Shown here: positions 1-6,912 of the stretch, in pieces
Numbering within the stretch: the stretch's first letter is position 1
Layout: each line of letters starts with the position of its first letter
Assembly (NCBI GenBank): GCA_011522945.1
Contig: WTHY01000025.1
Location: 1 to 8,961, forward strand
Origin: Alphaproteobacteria bacterium
GTDB taxonomy: Bacteria > Pseudomonadota > Alphaproteobacteria > Puniceispirillales > Puniceispirillaceae
Reading direction: 5' to 3'
DNA length: 8,961 nucleotides
Position numbers and translations under genes: made by a program
Notes under the pieces: model-generated
Databases searched by the model: none
Seen by the model: only the letters and a program-made list of their open reading frames with translations
Told to the model about the DNA's origin: nothing

Positions 1-932
1 GTGATGTGCAATGTATCTGTTGGTGCATCTTCAGCAAGAGCTACGCCGTCAGCAATCGGAACGAACTGATAGAAGTCAAGTTTGCTATCGTCTAGACCAG
101 CTTCTCTTAGAGGTGCAACTGCGAAGTTACCAATAAGTAGTGATGCAGCTTCACCATTCACGATGAATGGAAGTGCTTCCTGCCAGCTATATGTCTGGTG
201 ATCTTTGATGAACGCGCCCATGTCGATGAGCTCACGCCAGTTTGCAAAAGCCTGTCTTACACGGTCATCTGTCCATGATGCCTTACCAGCAGCCAGATCC
301 ATATGGAAATCAAAGCCATTTGTTCTCATGTTGATGTAGTCAAACCAGCCAGCTGCTGTCCACAACCACTTTGTACCGATTGTGTAACACGCACGGCCAG
401 AGGCTACGATCTTCTTACAGTTGGCCTTTTCTTCTTCCCAGTTTGTTGGCTCTTTAAGGCCTAACTCGTTGAAGATATCCTGTCTGTAATACATGCCCCA
501 CTGGTAATATGTGTATGGCACACCATACTGCTTACCATCTAGTGACAGAGCGCCTTTTGTAGATGCCAGGTTCTTTACGAACTCGTCTTCTGCCCACAAA
601 TCGCTGATATCTTCAAATAAACCGTTTCTTACGAATGGTGCCATACGGTTGGCTGCATACCACTCAACAACGTCTGGTGCGTTATCAGGTGTGATGCTAC
701 GTAGACCTTCGATCATTGTATCACGAACATTGATAGTCAGCTTAATGTCCAGATCTGGATGCATCTTGCCGAAACGCTCAACCATGCCTTCGATAACTGC
801 ACGTGGTGCAGGGTTTGACATGCCTGTTACGATGACAAGTTCACCAGATAGGCTTGCCTGAGCAACGCCTGGTGCTGCCAAAAATGCACCTGCTGCCAGA
901 ACACTAGCAGCTTTTGCGAAATAATTTCTCAC
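1..932 (-). CDS. Extracellular (periplasmic) solute-binding protein, CUT1/family 1 sugar type, 3'-truncated by window edge
   Basis: This is the substrate-capturing component of an ABC importer. My reading of the minus strand gives an open frame of about 310 codons to the edge; the family is usually 400-440 aa, so roughly the last quarter is missing. It opens with an export signal, MRNYFAKAASVLAAGAFLAA followed by PGVAQA, with likely signal-peptidase I cleavage after AQA near residue 26. Typical family landmarks follow: 'MVERFGKMHPDLDIKL', 'APDVVEWYAANRMAPFV', 'DGKQYGVPYTYYQWGMYYR' and 'FNELGLKEPTNWEE'. The chosen start is GTG at 932, because AGGGAGG sits 5 nt upstream. An in-frame ATG at 959 would add nine residues but lacks a ribosome-binding site and would place the Shine-Dalgarno inside the gene. 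Codon use is strongly biased (almost all Thr ACA, mostly AAC and TTC), which suggests high expression. Permease genes may follow to the left, outside the window. The substrate (sugar, polyol or glycerol-phosphate) cannot be told from this sequence. Confidence 0.88.
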   Translation of the reverse strand, partial: MRNYFAKAASVLAAGAFLAAPGVAQASLSGELVIVTGMSNPAPRAVIEGMVERFGKMHPDLDIKLTINVRDTMIEGLRSITPDNAPDVVEWYAANRMAPFVRNGLFEDISDLWAEDEFVKNLASTKGALSLDGKQYGVPYTYYQWGMYYRQDIFNELGLKEPTNWEEEKANCKKIVASGRACYTIGTKWLWTAAGWFDYINMRTNGFDFHMDLAAGKASWTDDRVRQAFANWRELIDMGAFIKDHQTYSWQEALPFIVNGEAASLLIGNFAVAPLREAGLDDSKLDFYQFVPIADGVALAEDAPTDTLHI

Positions 933-1155
933 ATTATCCTCCCTAAAATGAATTGACATGAAATCACAATTATTAAGACTTCATGCAAGTTGCAAAACGA
1001 TGTTATTAAATCTATACAATGTCAACATATTGTTCTAGATGTTTAGCACTTTCTTTTCATCTGGAATTGGTGGTGACACGTTTTTTAAAAAAACTGCTAA
1101 TAAATAGTCTTCAAACCGAAGAAACCTTTTAATCGGACAGCTGGGGATAAACATA
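933..1155. promoter_or_regulatory. Divergent promoter region between the binding protein and the ABC ATPase
   Basis: These 223 nt separate two divergently read transporter genes and hold no credible ORF. An imperfect palindrome, ACAATGTCAACATATTGT, lies at 1016-1033 with 5-nt arms ACAAT/ATTGT, and could be an operator. The minus strand reads TTGACA at 1025-1020, a perfect -35 match, but no convincing -10 lies 16-18 nt downstream. On the plus strand a TTTTTTAAAAAAA tract (1081-1093) precedes TGCTAATAA (1095-1103), which resembles an extended -10 for the ATPase gene. These assignments are by eye only. Confidence 0.4.
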
Positions 1156-2211
1156 ATGGGCCGCGTCAAACTACAAAATGTTATCAAGCAATTCGGAGCA
1201 ACTGAAGTGATTCACGGGCTTGATCTTGATGTGAATGAAGGCGAGTTCTGTGTTTTTGTGGGGCCATCAGGCTGCGGAAAATCCACGCTTCTGAGAATGA
1301 TCGCCGGCCTTGAGCAGACCACCGAAGGTTCGATTCATATTGCAGACAAGGATGTCACGCATTTTGATCCTGCAGAACGCGGCGTTGCCATGGTGTTTCA
1401 GAGCTATGCGCTATACCCACACATGACAGTTGAAGAAAATATGGGTTTCGGTCTTAAGATGAATGGTGTGCAGAAAAGCATCATCAAAGATAAGGTCGGA
1501 AAGGCTGCAAAAATCCTGCAGCTAGAACCCTATTTAAAGCGGAAACCAAAAGCCTTATCTGGCGGCCAAAGACAGCGTGTGGCTATCGGGCGTGCCATTG
1601 TGCGTGGACCAGATGTATTTTTGTTCGATGAGCCTCTATCGAATCTAGATGCTGAACTCCGCGTTGAAATGCGTGTTGAAATCGCAAGGCTGCATGAAGA
1701 GCTTGGTGCAACTATGATTTATGTCACACATGATCAAGTCGAAGCCATGACGCTTGCAGATAAGATCGTTGTCTTACGACATGGCCATATTGAGCAAACA
1801 GGGGCACCTATGGACCTCTATAATGACCCTGACAATAAGTTTGTCGCGGGATTTATTGGCTCACCAAGCATGAATTTCTTAGAGGCCCGCGTAGAAAACG
1901 GACAGATTATCGTGCCAGCGCTTGGCAACCAATCTTTTAAAACAAAAATATCACTGCCTCAGGATGGCACAGAGGTAATATTTGGTATCCGGCCACAAGA
2001 TATGACACTTACTGAAGGTGATACCCTACTTGTCAAAATGTCAGAGCAGCTTGGTGGTGTCACATATGAATATCTAACTGCACCTACAGGTGAGCGGATT
2101 ATCGCAGAGGTACGCGGCACGCCTGCTCCAAAAGGTCAAAAGGTCGGCATTAGCTTTGAGTCAGATGCGATATATCTATTTGATAGCAAAACGGAACAAC
2201 GCCTGCGGTAA
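1156..2211 (+). CDS. ABC transporter ATP-binding protein, MalK/UgpC/MsmX family
   Basis: This is the cytoplasmic ATPase that powers a CUT1-type sugar or glycerol-phosphate importer. It has 351 aa, a normal length for the family. The nucleotide-binding domain is complete: Walker A GPSGCGKST (36-44), Q-loop Q82 in FQSYALYPHMTV, signature LSGGQ (134-138), Walker B VFLFDE (154-159), D-loop SNLD (162-165) and switch His192. A C-terminal regulatory (TOBE/MalK-type) domain follows from about residue 235, including 'FGIRPQDM' near 276-283. The ATG at 1156 is preceded by GGGGA at 1143-1147, a modest ribosome-binding site. The gene is divergent from the solute-binding protein rather than in one operon with it and the permeases. 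ATPases of this family can be shared by several transporters, so the partner is only inferred. UgpC is an attractive name given glpD/glpK about 3 kb away, but family sequence alone does not separate UgpC from sugar-specific relatives. Confidence 0.95.
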   Translation: MGRVKLQNVIKQFGATEVIHGLDLDVNEGEFCVFVGPSGCGKSTLLRMIAGLEQTTEGSIHIADKDVTHFDPAERGVAMVFQSYALYPHMTVEENMGFGLKMNGVQKSIIKDKVGKAAKILQLEPYLKRKPKALSGGQRQRVAIGRAIVRGPDVFLFDEPLSNLDAELRVEMRVEIARLHEELGATMIYVTHDQVEAMTLADKIVVLRHGHIEQTGAPMDLYNDPDNKFVAGFIGSPSMNFLEARVENGQIIVPALGNQSFKTKISLPQDGTEVIFGIRPQDMTLTEGDTLLVKMSEQLGGVTYEYLTAPTGERIIAEVRGTPAPKGQKVGISFESDAIYLFDSKTEQRLR

Positions 2212-2258
2212 CGGTAACTGCGTTTAGAACCGGCCAAGACGCTCTAAATGATGTTAAG

Positions 2259-2286
2259 TTTTGGTTTTGGTTTTGGTTTTGGTTTT
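2259..2286. repeat. Hexanucleotide microsatellite (TTTTGG)4 + TTTT
   Basis: Four perfect TTTTGG units are followed by TTTT, giving a 28-nt low-complexity tract 47 nt downstream of the ATPase stop codon. The plus strand has four GG pairs separated by T4 loops, and the minus strand reads CCAAAA. The tract is prone to length change by replication slippage. Its role, if any, is unknown. Confidence 0.95.
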
Positions 2287-2466
2287 ATCTTTATCGTAAA
2301 CGGCCCACTCTAAATGGCCTGCCAATTTCTGCAGGTGCAAGAACGCGCTCTACCTTATTGTGACGACAGTAGCTATGCACTATCTAGGGTTTAAGACAGG
2401 CATAGGCCCATATCAAAATAACCCATAAAAGCACATGCTAGCACACTCCTTTAGCGCCACAACACC

Positions 2467-2501
2467 AAAACCCCTGCCTTTCTCAAGGCAGGGGTTTTTT
2501 T
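2467..2501. terminator. Strong bidirectional rho-independent terminator
   Basis: A perfect 10-bp stem, CCCCTGCCTT (2471-2480) and AAGGCAGGGG (2485-2494), closes a TCTC loop. It is extended by AAAA (2467-2470) on one side and a T7 run (2495-2501) on the other, so a U tract follows the hairpin in both directions. It lies 31 nt past the amt stop on the minus strand and about 255 nt past the ATPase stop on the plus strand. It most likely ends the glnK-amt transcript and also stops read-through from the ATPase gene. Confidence 0.93.
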
Positions 2502-2531
2502 GGGAGGTGTTTTATTTTACTGGGAGGGCAA

Positions 2532-3857
2532 TTACCCCTGCCGGATAAATTCTGGGTAGCTATCCATACCTAACTCAGAATTATCGAGGCCAACCATCTC
2601 TTCTTCTTCGCTCACACGAATGCCCATAATTTGCGCAAGGATGAACCAGAAGATGCCTGAGATAACAAAGGTGAAAATACCAATAACCACAATACCATAT
2701 AGCTGTGCACCAATTGACGCATCGCTATTTGTCAGCACAACAGCAAATGTACCCCAGATACCAGCAATTAGGTGTACAGGGATTGCGCCCACAACATCGT
2801 CAATCTTTAGCTTGTCGAGCAATGGCACTGTGAATACGACGATTGCACCCCCGACACCGCCAATCAACATTGCCATGCCAAGAGACGGAGTTAATGGTTC
2901 AGCTGTGATAGATACTAGACCTGCCAGCGCGCCATTAAGCACCATAGTCAAGTCAACCTTGCCATAAAGGGCTTGGGTTAAGACAAGTGCAACGACGGAC
3001 CCTGCCGCAGCAGCCATATTGGTGTTAGCAAAGATGCGAGATACATCAGCTACATCTCCGATTGTGCCCATTGCCAGCTGAGAGCCGCCATTAAAGCCAA
3101 ACCAGCCCATCCATAGGATGAATGTGCCCAATGTTGCCAGCGGCAGATTTGCGCCAGGCATCGGAATCACGCGGCCGTCCTTATATTTACCAAGCCGCGG
3201 GCCAAGAATTAGAACACCTGCCAAAGCTGCCCAGCCACCTACTGAGTGAACAACTGATGAGCCAGCGAAATCTAAGAAACCAGCGGCATCCAAGAAACCA
3301 CCACCCCATTTCCAACTTGCCTGCAACGGGTAAATAAACGCTGTCAGAATGAATGTGAAAATCAGAAACGGCCATAATTTAATGCGTTCAGCAACGGCGC
3401 CCGAGACAATCGATGCTGTCGCAGCACAGAACATCAACTGAAAGAAATAATCTGAGGCTGTTGAGGCATAGGACAGATCGTCAGCAGCCTCAGCTGCAAC
3501 GCCAACTGGCTCCATCACCGCGATTGCCGGGAAGAGTGCTGAAAACACACCATCGACTGCCCAAGAGCCGAGGGGATACATCAAATTATACCCGATCAAA
3601 TAATAGCCAATTGCTGCAATAGAAAATAGCGCAATATTTTTTGTCAACTGGGTGGTTGTATTTTTAGCCCTGACAAGGCCAGCTTCGAGCATACAGAAGC
3701 CTGCTGCCATGAACATGACCAGAAAGCCGCCAATGAGAAATAATAGTGAGTTGAGAATAAAGACGCCATGCACGCCTACCTCATCTGCAAAAGCTGGCTG
3801 GGCTAGAAGCCCGAATCCTAGTGCCAAAGCAGAAATTGAAAATTTTGGAAAACGCAT
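2532..3857 (-). CDS. amt: Ammonium transporter, Amt/MEP/Rh family
   Basis: This is an inner-membrane ammonium channel/transporter, normally a trimer, and the usual partner of the GlnK encoded just upstream. From the chosen start it has 441 aa. An N-terminal signal peptide (MRFPKFSISALALGFGLLAQ, then PAFA) is followed by about 11 hydrophobic segments. In the numbering of the 445-aa longer frame, pore and family residues are D200 in DFAGSSVVH, the twin histidines H208 and H366, and S263 in GWFGFNGGS; the early signature 'AAGFCMLEAGLVRAKN' is at 55-70. The cytoplasmic tail 'EEEEMVGLDNSELGMDSYPEF' carries the GLD element used in GlnK contact. Start choice: ATG 3857 has GGAG 6 nt upstream, while an in-frame ATG at 3869 adds MEFK with no visible ribosome-binding site. 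It lies 48 nt downstream of glnK on the same strand, and a terminator follows its stop. Confidence 0.97.
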   Translation of the reverse strand: MRFPKFSISALALGFGLLAQPAFADEVGVHGVFILNSLLFLIGGFLVMFMAAGFCMLEAGLVRAKNTTTQLTKNIALFSIAAIGYYLIGYNLMYPLGSWAVDGVFSALFPAIAVMEPVGVAAEAADDLSYASTASDYFFQLMFCAATASIVSGAVAERIKLWPFLIFTFILTAFIYPLQASWKWGGGFLDAAGFLDFAGSSVVHSVGGWAALAGVLILGPRLGKYKDGRVIPMPGANLPLATLGTFILWMGWFGFNGGSQLAMGTIGDVADVSRIFANTNMAAAAGSVVALVLTQALYGKVDLTMVLNGALAGLVSITAEPLTPSLGMAMLIGGVGGAIVVFTVPLLDKLKIDDVVGAIPVHLIAGIWGTFAVVLTNSDASIGAQLYGIVVIGIFTFVISGIFWFILAQIMGIRVSEEEEMVGLDNSELGMDSYPEFIRQG

Positions 3858-3905
3858 TTTGAACTCCATTATATTGGTGCGTTTGGATGGGTGAAAATCA
3901 GAAAT

Positions 3906-4244
3906 TTAGAGTGCGTCTGCGCCCTCTTCGCCTGTGCGAATGCGAACAGCCTGCTCCAGGTCCATTATGAAAATTTTGCCGTCACCAATTTTGTCGGTGG
4001 CGGCCGTCTTACGAATGGTATCAATCACGTCTTTTGCAACATCTGATGAAACCGCCACTTCTAATTTTATCTTGGGGATAAACAAAACTTCATATTCGGC
4101 ACCCCGATAAATCTCTGACTTACCAAGTTGGCGGCCATAGCCTCTGACTTCACTAACAGTCATGCCTGACACACCAAACTTGGACAAAGCTTCGCGCACA
4201 GCATCTAGTTTGCTCGGCTGGATTACGGAAATAATATACTTCAC
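3906..4244 (-). CDS. glnK: P-II family nitrogen regulatory protein GlnK
   Basis: This is a small cytoplasmic signal protein that senses ATP/ADP and 2-oxoglutarate and plugs the Amt channel when nitrogen is sufficient. It has 112 aa, the standard P-II length. The T-loop 'GYGRQLGKSEIYRGAEY' (35-51) keeps Gln39 and the uridylylation site Tyr51. Lys58, the nucleotide-binding stretch around 'KIGDGK' (85-90), and Arg101/Arg103 in 'RIRTGEEG' are present. Compared with E. coli GlnB, position 40 is Leu instead of Lys and position 84 is Asp instead of Gly, both close to ligand-binding segments. The start is GTG at 4244 with GAGAGG 5 nt upstream. The paralogue name GlnK rather than GlnB is given by linkage to amt, which follows in the same direction. 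Nitrogen control would be expected, but I found no clear sigma-54 promoter upstream. Confidence 0.96.
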   Translation of the reverse strand: MKYIISVIQPSKLDAVREALSKFGVSGMTVSEVRGYGRQLGKSEIYRGAEYEVLFIPKIKLEVAVSSDVAKDVIDTIRKTAATDKIGDGKIFIMDLEQAVRIRTGEEGADAL

Positions 4245-4437
4245 TTTGACCTCTCATTTGTCGGTTCGATATTTTGGCAGTCTTTTTCATGGGTATGACA
4301 GGCGCTGCTATTCCCGATGCCGTTTTTGAGGGGGGCATGTATTTTGAAGTATCAGATTTAACTAATGCAGAATTGTGCTATATTTTTCTTATAGCGATGC
4401 ATTTTTTGCATCAGTCAGTCGAAGTGGAGCGAAATTC
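4245..4437. promoter_or_regulatory. Divergent promoter region, glnK-amt operon / LysR gene
   Basis: This 193-nt interval separates glnK (minus) from the LysR-type regulator (plus). An extended -10 element for the regulator, TG-C-TATATT, lies at 4376-4384, with a weak -35 TTTAAC at 4357-4362. For glnK I could not identify a convincing sigma-70 or sigma-54 promoter, nor a clear NtrC palindrome. A frame beginning with GTG at 4375 would extend the regulator by 21 residues, but those residues do not fit the family. Confidence 0.5.
4396..4412. promoter_or_regulatory. Perfect palindrome with LysR-type T-N11-A box
   Basis: GATGCA-TTTTT-TGCATC is a perfect 6-5-6 inverted repeat. T4398 and A4410 give the T-N11-A spacing typical of LysR-type regulator sites. 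It lies just after the predicted transcription start of the LysR gene (about 4391) and 25 nt before its ATG. That position would suit autorepression by the adjacent regulator. Binding is inferred. Confidence 0.55.
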
Positions 4438-5355
4438 ATGAAGTATTTATCGCATCTAAATTACATAAATGTGGTGGCGCGAACTGGCTCAATTCGTAAG
4501 GCTGCTGAGCAGCTGAACATAACGTCAACAGCCCTCAACCGGCGTGTCATTGGCCTTGAAGAGGAATTAGGTGTGCAAATTTTTGAGCGCCTTCCACAAG
4601 GTGTCAGGCTAAATGTAGCTGGTGAATTATTGATTCAGCATATTCGGCAATCAATGGCCGATATGTCTAAGGTACTCTCACAGATCTCTGACCTTTCAGG
4701 TGTTAGGCGAGGTCATGTGCAGATTGCTGGTGGCTCTGAGGCGATCGGGGCATTTTTACCGTCACGGATTGCGTTATATAGGCAGGAGCATACTGGCGTG
4801 TCATTTGAAATTTTACGACGCGCGCCTGATGCTGCTTTAAAAGCACTGGCGAATTTTGAAGCTGATCTTGCGCTTATTTTTGGCTCCGTCCCTGGTACAG
4901 AATTTCAAACACTCGCATCTGTACAACTTGATCTGGCCCTTGCGATGCATCCAGACCACCCGCTAGCAAAGCAGGCAGAAATCCGCATGATACAATGTCA
5001 GGATTTTCCGTTTATTATGCCAGCAGAAGGGTCGGGTCTTCAGAGACTCATTCAGGTTGCCCAGCAAAAGCATGGGATTAAATTCAGCACTGCAATCACC
5101 TCTGAGTCTCATGAATTCACAGCCCATTATCTAAAATATGAGAATGCTATCAGCTTTCAGTTGCCCTTAGGAGGCTCGAACCAGTCGCCGGACTCTCATT
5201 ATCTTGTGCAAAGGCCTATCGCAAAGCGCGACAAAATGAGTGGTCTTTTACATCTCGTTCAGCTCAAAGGGCGTGTCTTAAGTGTAGCAGCAGCCAAATT
5301 TGCTGATCAACTACTACAACATTTTAATACAACATATCCTGACTCGACACATTAG
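4438..5355 (+). CDS. LysR-type transcriptional regulator
   Basis: This is a DNA-binding regulator of 305 aa, a typical LysR length. The N-terminal winged helix-turn-helix occupies about residues 1-60, with 'TGSIRKAAEQLNITSTALN' (16-34) and 'LEEELGVQIFER' (40-51) matching the family pattern. A linker helix follows, and a periplasmic-binding-protein-like effector domain runs from about 90 to 295. Start ATG 4438 is chosen because GGAG lies 8 nt upstream and the HTH then begins at the usual distance from the start. An earlier GTG at 4375 is possible but would add a non-homologous tail. The gene is divergent from glnK, so that operon is a possible target, and it converges on glpD with a 4-nt overlap of the 3' ends. 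The effector and target genes are unknown; the palindrome at 4396-4412 suggests it controls itself. Confidence 0.93.
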   Translation: MKYLSHLNYINVVARTGSIRKAAEQLNITSTALNRRVIGLEEELGVQIFERLPQGVRLNVAGELLIQHIRQSMADMSKVLSQISDLSGVRRGHVQIAGGSEAIGAFLPSRIALYRQEHTGVSFEILRRAPDAALKALANFEADLALIFGSVPGTEFQTLASVQLDLALAMHPDHPLAKQAEIRMIQCQDFPFIMPAEGSGLQRLIQVAQQKHGIKFSTAITSESHEFTAHYLKYENAISFQLPLGGSNQSPDSHYLVQRPIAKRDKMSGLLHLVQLKGRVLSVAAAKFADQLLQHFNTTYPDSTH

Positions 5356-6863
5356 GAGGCAGCTATCGAGGGTTCTGCTTGCAGGCGTGCGGTAAACCAA
5401 TCTGCCACCGCATCTATCTGTGTCTGAGATAAATGGAGTTGTAATTTTGAACGTCTCCACAGCACATCTTCTGCTGACATCGCATATTCATAATCAACCA
5501 GATAATTAAGTTCAGCCTCAGTTAACCCATAGCCAAATTGCGTCCCTAAATCTGCCATTTTTGATGCATCTTTGAGGAATGTGAAACTCTTTGTCCCATA
5601 AGCACGCACAAGCCGCAGTGCGACACTATCATCCATATCTGTGACTTGCGCCTGCAAGGCTAATGCTAGCGCATCTTGTCGGTCAAAATCCCCACCGGGC
5701 AGCACTGCTTTTGCCGTCCATTTTGCCCGGTCCGCTCCAAATACAGAATTGATTTGTGTTAAAGCAGATTCTGCCAATCGGCGGTAGGTTGTCAGCTTGC
5801 CACCAAAAATCGAGAGTAATGGCGCATTGTGATGATGCGTTAGCTCTAAATGATAATCACGATTTGCTTTTGCAGCCTGATCTGACCCATCATCATAAAG
5901 CGGGCGGACACCAGCATAAGAGCTATAAATATCGTCTCTGTGGAAGGGTCTATCAAGATACGGGTTTATCATATCTAACAGATAGGTGATTTCTGCCTCA
6001 GAAATTTCTACAGGGCCGGCATCTTCTGAAACATCAACATCCGTAGTCCCAACTAAGGTAAATCTATCTTCATAGGGGATGAGAAATGTGATTCTGCCAT
6101 CTGTATTTTGCAAGAGGAAGGCATCATCACTTGGCATCTTGCGGTCAAATATAAGATGACTTCCCTTGATTAGGCGCAGAGAGGCTGCATTTTTTGCGGC
6201 CCCGCTTCTTTGCAGAATATCAATTGCCCATGGCCCTGCTGCATTTACTAACATTTTGCAGGTAATGATATTCTCGGCACCTGCCGCACTTTGTACAGTC
6301 AGCTTCCAGCCTTCGTCTGCAGGCTGCGCTGATATCAGCTTAGTGCGGTTTCGAACCGTTGCACCTCTTGCAGCAGCATCCATCGCATTTAAGATGACAA
6401 GACGACTATCTTCTACCCAACAATCAGAATAGATAAATCCTGTTTTAAACTCGGTTTTCAGAAGCTGGCCAGCAGGGTGCGCATCAAGACGCACATGCTC
6501 TGATTTCGGGACAAGCTGCTTGCCGCCGAGATGATCATATAAAAATAAGCCAAGCCTAATCAACCAGGCAGGTCGCAGCCCCTTGTGATGCGGCAATACA
6601 AAGCGAAGTGGCCAGATAATGTGCGGGGCAGCCCGTTGCAAGGTCGCACGCTCTTGCAGCGATTCACGAACAAGCCGAAAGGCATAATGTTCTAAATATC
6701 TAAGCCCGCCATGGATCAGTTTTGTGCTGGCTGAACTGGTTGCTTGGGCAAAATCATCTTTTTCCAGCAAACATACAGAATAACCGCGACCGGCAGCATC
6801 ACGTGCTATGCCTGCCCCGTTTACGCCGCCGCCTATTACCACAATATCAAAATCTGTTTTCAT
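5352..6863 (-). CDS. glpD: Aerobic glycerol-3-phosphate dehydrogenase (FAD)
   Basis: GlpD is a peripheral inner-membrane flavoenzyme that oxidises sn-glycerol-3-phosphate to dihydroxyacetone phosphate and passes electrons to the quinone pool. The frame gives 503 aa, against about 501 in E. coli. The N-terminal dinucleotide-binding fold shows 'DIVVIGGGVNGAGIARD' (6-22) with acidic Glu34. The family signature 'TSSASTKLIHGGLRYLE' (42-58) includes Arg55. Further substrate-site candidates are Arg320 in YAGVRPL and Lys356 in FGGKLTTYR, matching the active-site residues of E. coli GlpD. The C-terminal helical domain includes 'YAMSAEDVLWRRSKL' (460-474). The start ATG at 6863 has only a weak AAGG 10 nt upstream. 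A TATAAT on the minus strand at 6892-6887 would give a leader of about 17 nt. It is divergent from glpK, and its 3' end overlaps that of the LysR gene. Confidence 0.97.
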   Translation of the reverse strand: MKTDFDIVVIGGGVNGAGIARDAAGRGYSVCLLEKDDFAQATSSASTKLIHGGLRYLEHYAFRLVRESLQERATLQRAAPHIIWPLRFVLPHHKGLRPAWLIRLGLFLYDHLGGKQLVPKSEHVRLDAHPAGQLLKTEFKTGFIYSDCWVEDSRLVILNAMDAAARGATVRNRTKLISAQPADEGWKLTVQSAAGAENIITCKMLVNAAGPWAIDILQRSGAAKNAASLRLIKGSHLIFDRKMPSDDAFLLQNTDGRITFLIPYEDRFTLVGTTDVDVSEDAGPVEISEAEITYLLDMINPYLDRPFHRDDIYSSYAGVRPLYDDGSDQAAKANRDYHLELTHHHNAPLLSIFGGKLTTYRRLAESALTQINSVFGADRAKWTAKAVLPGGDFDRQDALALALQAQVTDMDDSVALRLVRAYGTKSFTFLKDASKMADLGTQFGYGLTEAELNYLVDYEYAMSAEDVLWRRSKLQLHLSQTQIDAVADWFTARLQAEPSIAAS

Positions 6864-6886
6864 ATGTCTGGGGCCTTGATTTACTC

Positions 6887-6892
6887 ATTATA
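6887..6892 (-). promoter_or_regulatory. Predicted -10 element of glpD (TATAAT)
   Basis: The minus strand reads a perfect TATAAT here, 24 nt upstream of the glpD ATG. The -35 position (about 6910-6915) reads ACAGTT, a poor match, and is overlapped by the operator-like repeat at 6902-6925. A factor bound there would probably block or assist polymerase directly. Confidence 0.5.
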
Positions 6893-6912
6893 AAGATAGG
6901 GTTCAGGCAAAC

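Larger units (their letters stand above)
2212..2531. other. 320-nt non-coding interval between ABC ATPase and amt
   Basis: No gene is supported here. The interval begins with a tandem CGGTAA CGGTAA overlapping the ATPase stop codon (2206-2217). It then carries a TTTTGG microsatellite (2259-2286) flanked by two copies of CTCTAAATG (2242-2250 and 2308-2316), each close behind a CGGCC. About 170 nt without a recognisable signal follow, ending in the strong terminator at 2467-2501. The longest candidate peptide noticed is a 29-codon minus-strand frame (2291-2380) with no ribosome-binding site. Confidence 0.6.

Noticed and set aside
511..861. 116-codon plus-strand open frame inside the solute-binding protein gene
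   Set aside because: It is antisense to a coding frame with a signal peptide and family motifs; its composition is that of a shadow frame.
1138..1150. 13-mer CAGCTGGGGATAA shared with glpK (7739-7751)
   Set aside because: One chance 13-mer match is roughly what is expected in a window of this size, and the contexts (leader versus coding) are unrelated.
2259..2286. CRISPR-like or telomere-like repeat
   Set aside because: There are no spacers and only a 6-nt unit, and the tract is internal to a bacterial chromosome segment; a simple microsatellite explains it.
2291..2380. 29-codon minus-strand frame with protein-like composition, possible gene relic
   Set aside because: It is too short, has no ribosome-binding site and starts at GTG; I recognise no family, so it is not called a gene or pseudogene.
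3122..3622. Open frames antisense to or out of frame with amt (also 2620-2967 and 3652-3894)
   Set aside because: They lie wholly inside a well-supported amt gene, lack family features and ribosome-binding sites.
4270..4330. Possible sigma-54 promoters (TTGGCAG on plus strand at 4274; GGCAT...AGCA on minus strand near 4310-4325)
   Set aside because: The plus-strand match lacks the -12 GC and points toward the LysR gene; the minus-strand match has 11 instead of 10 nt between GG and GC.
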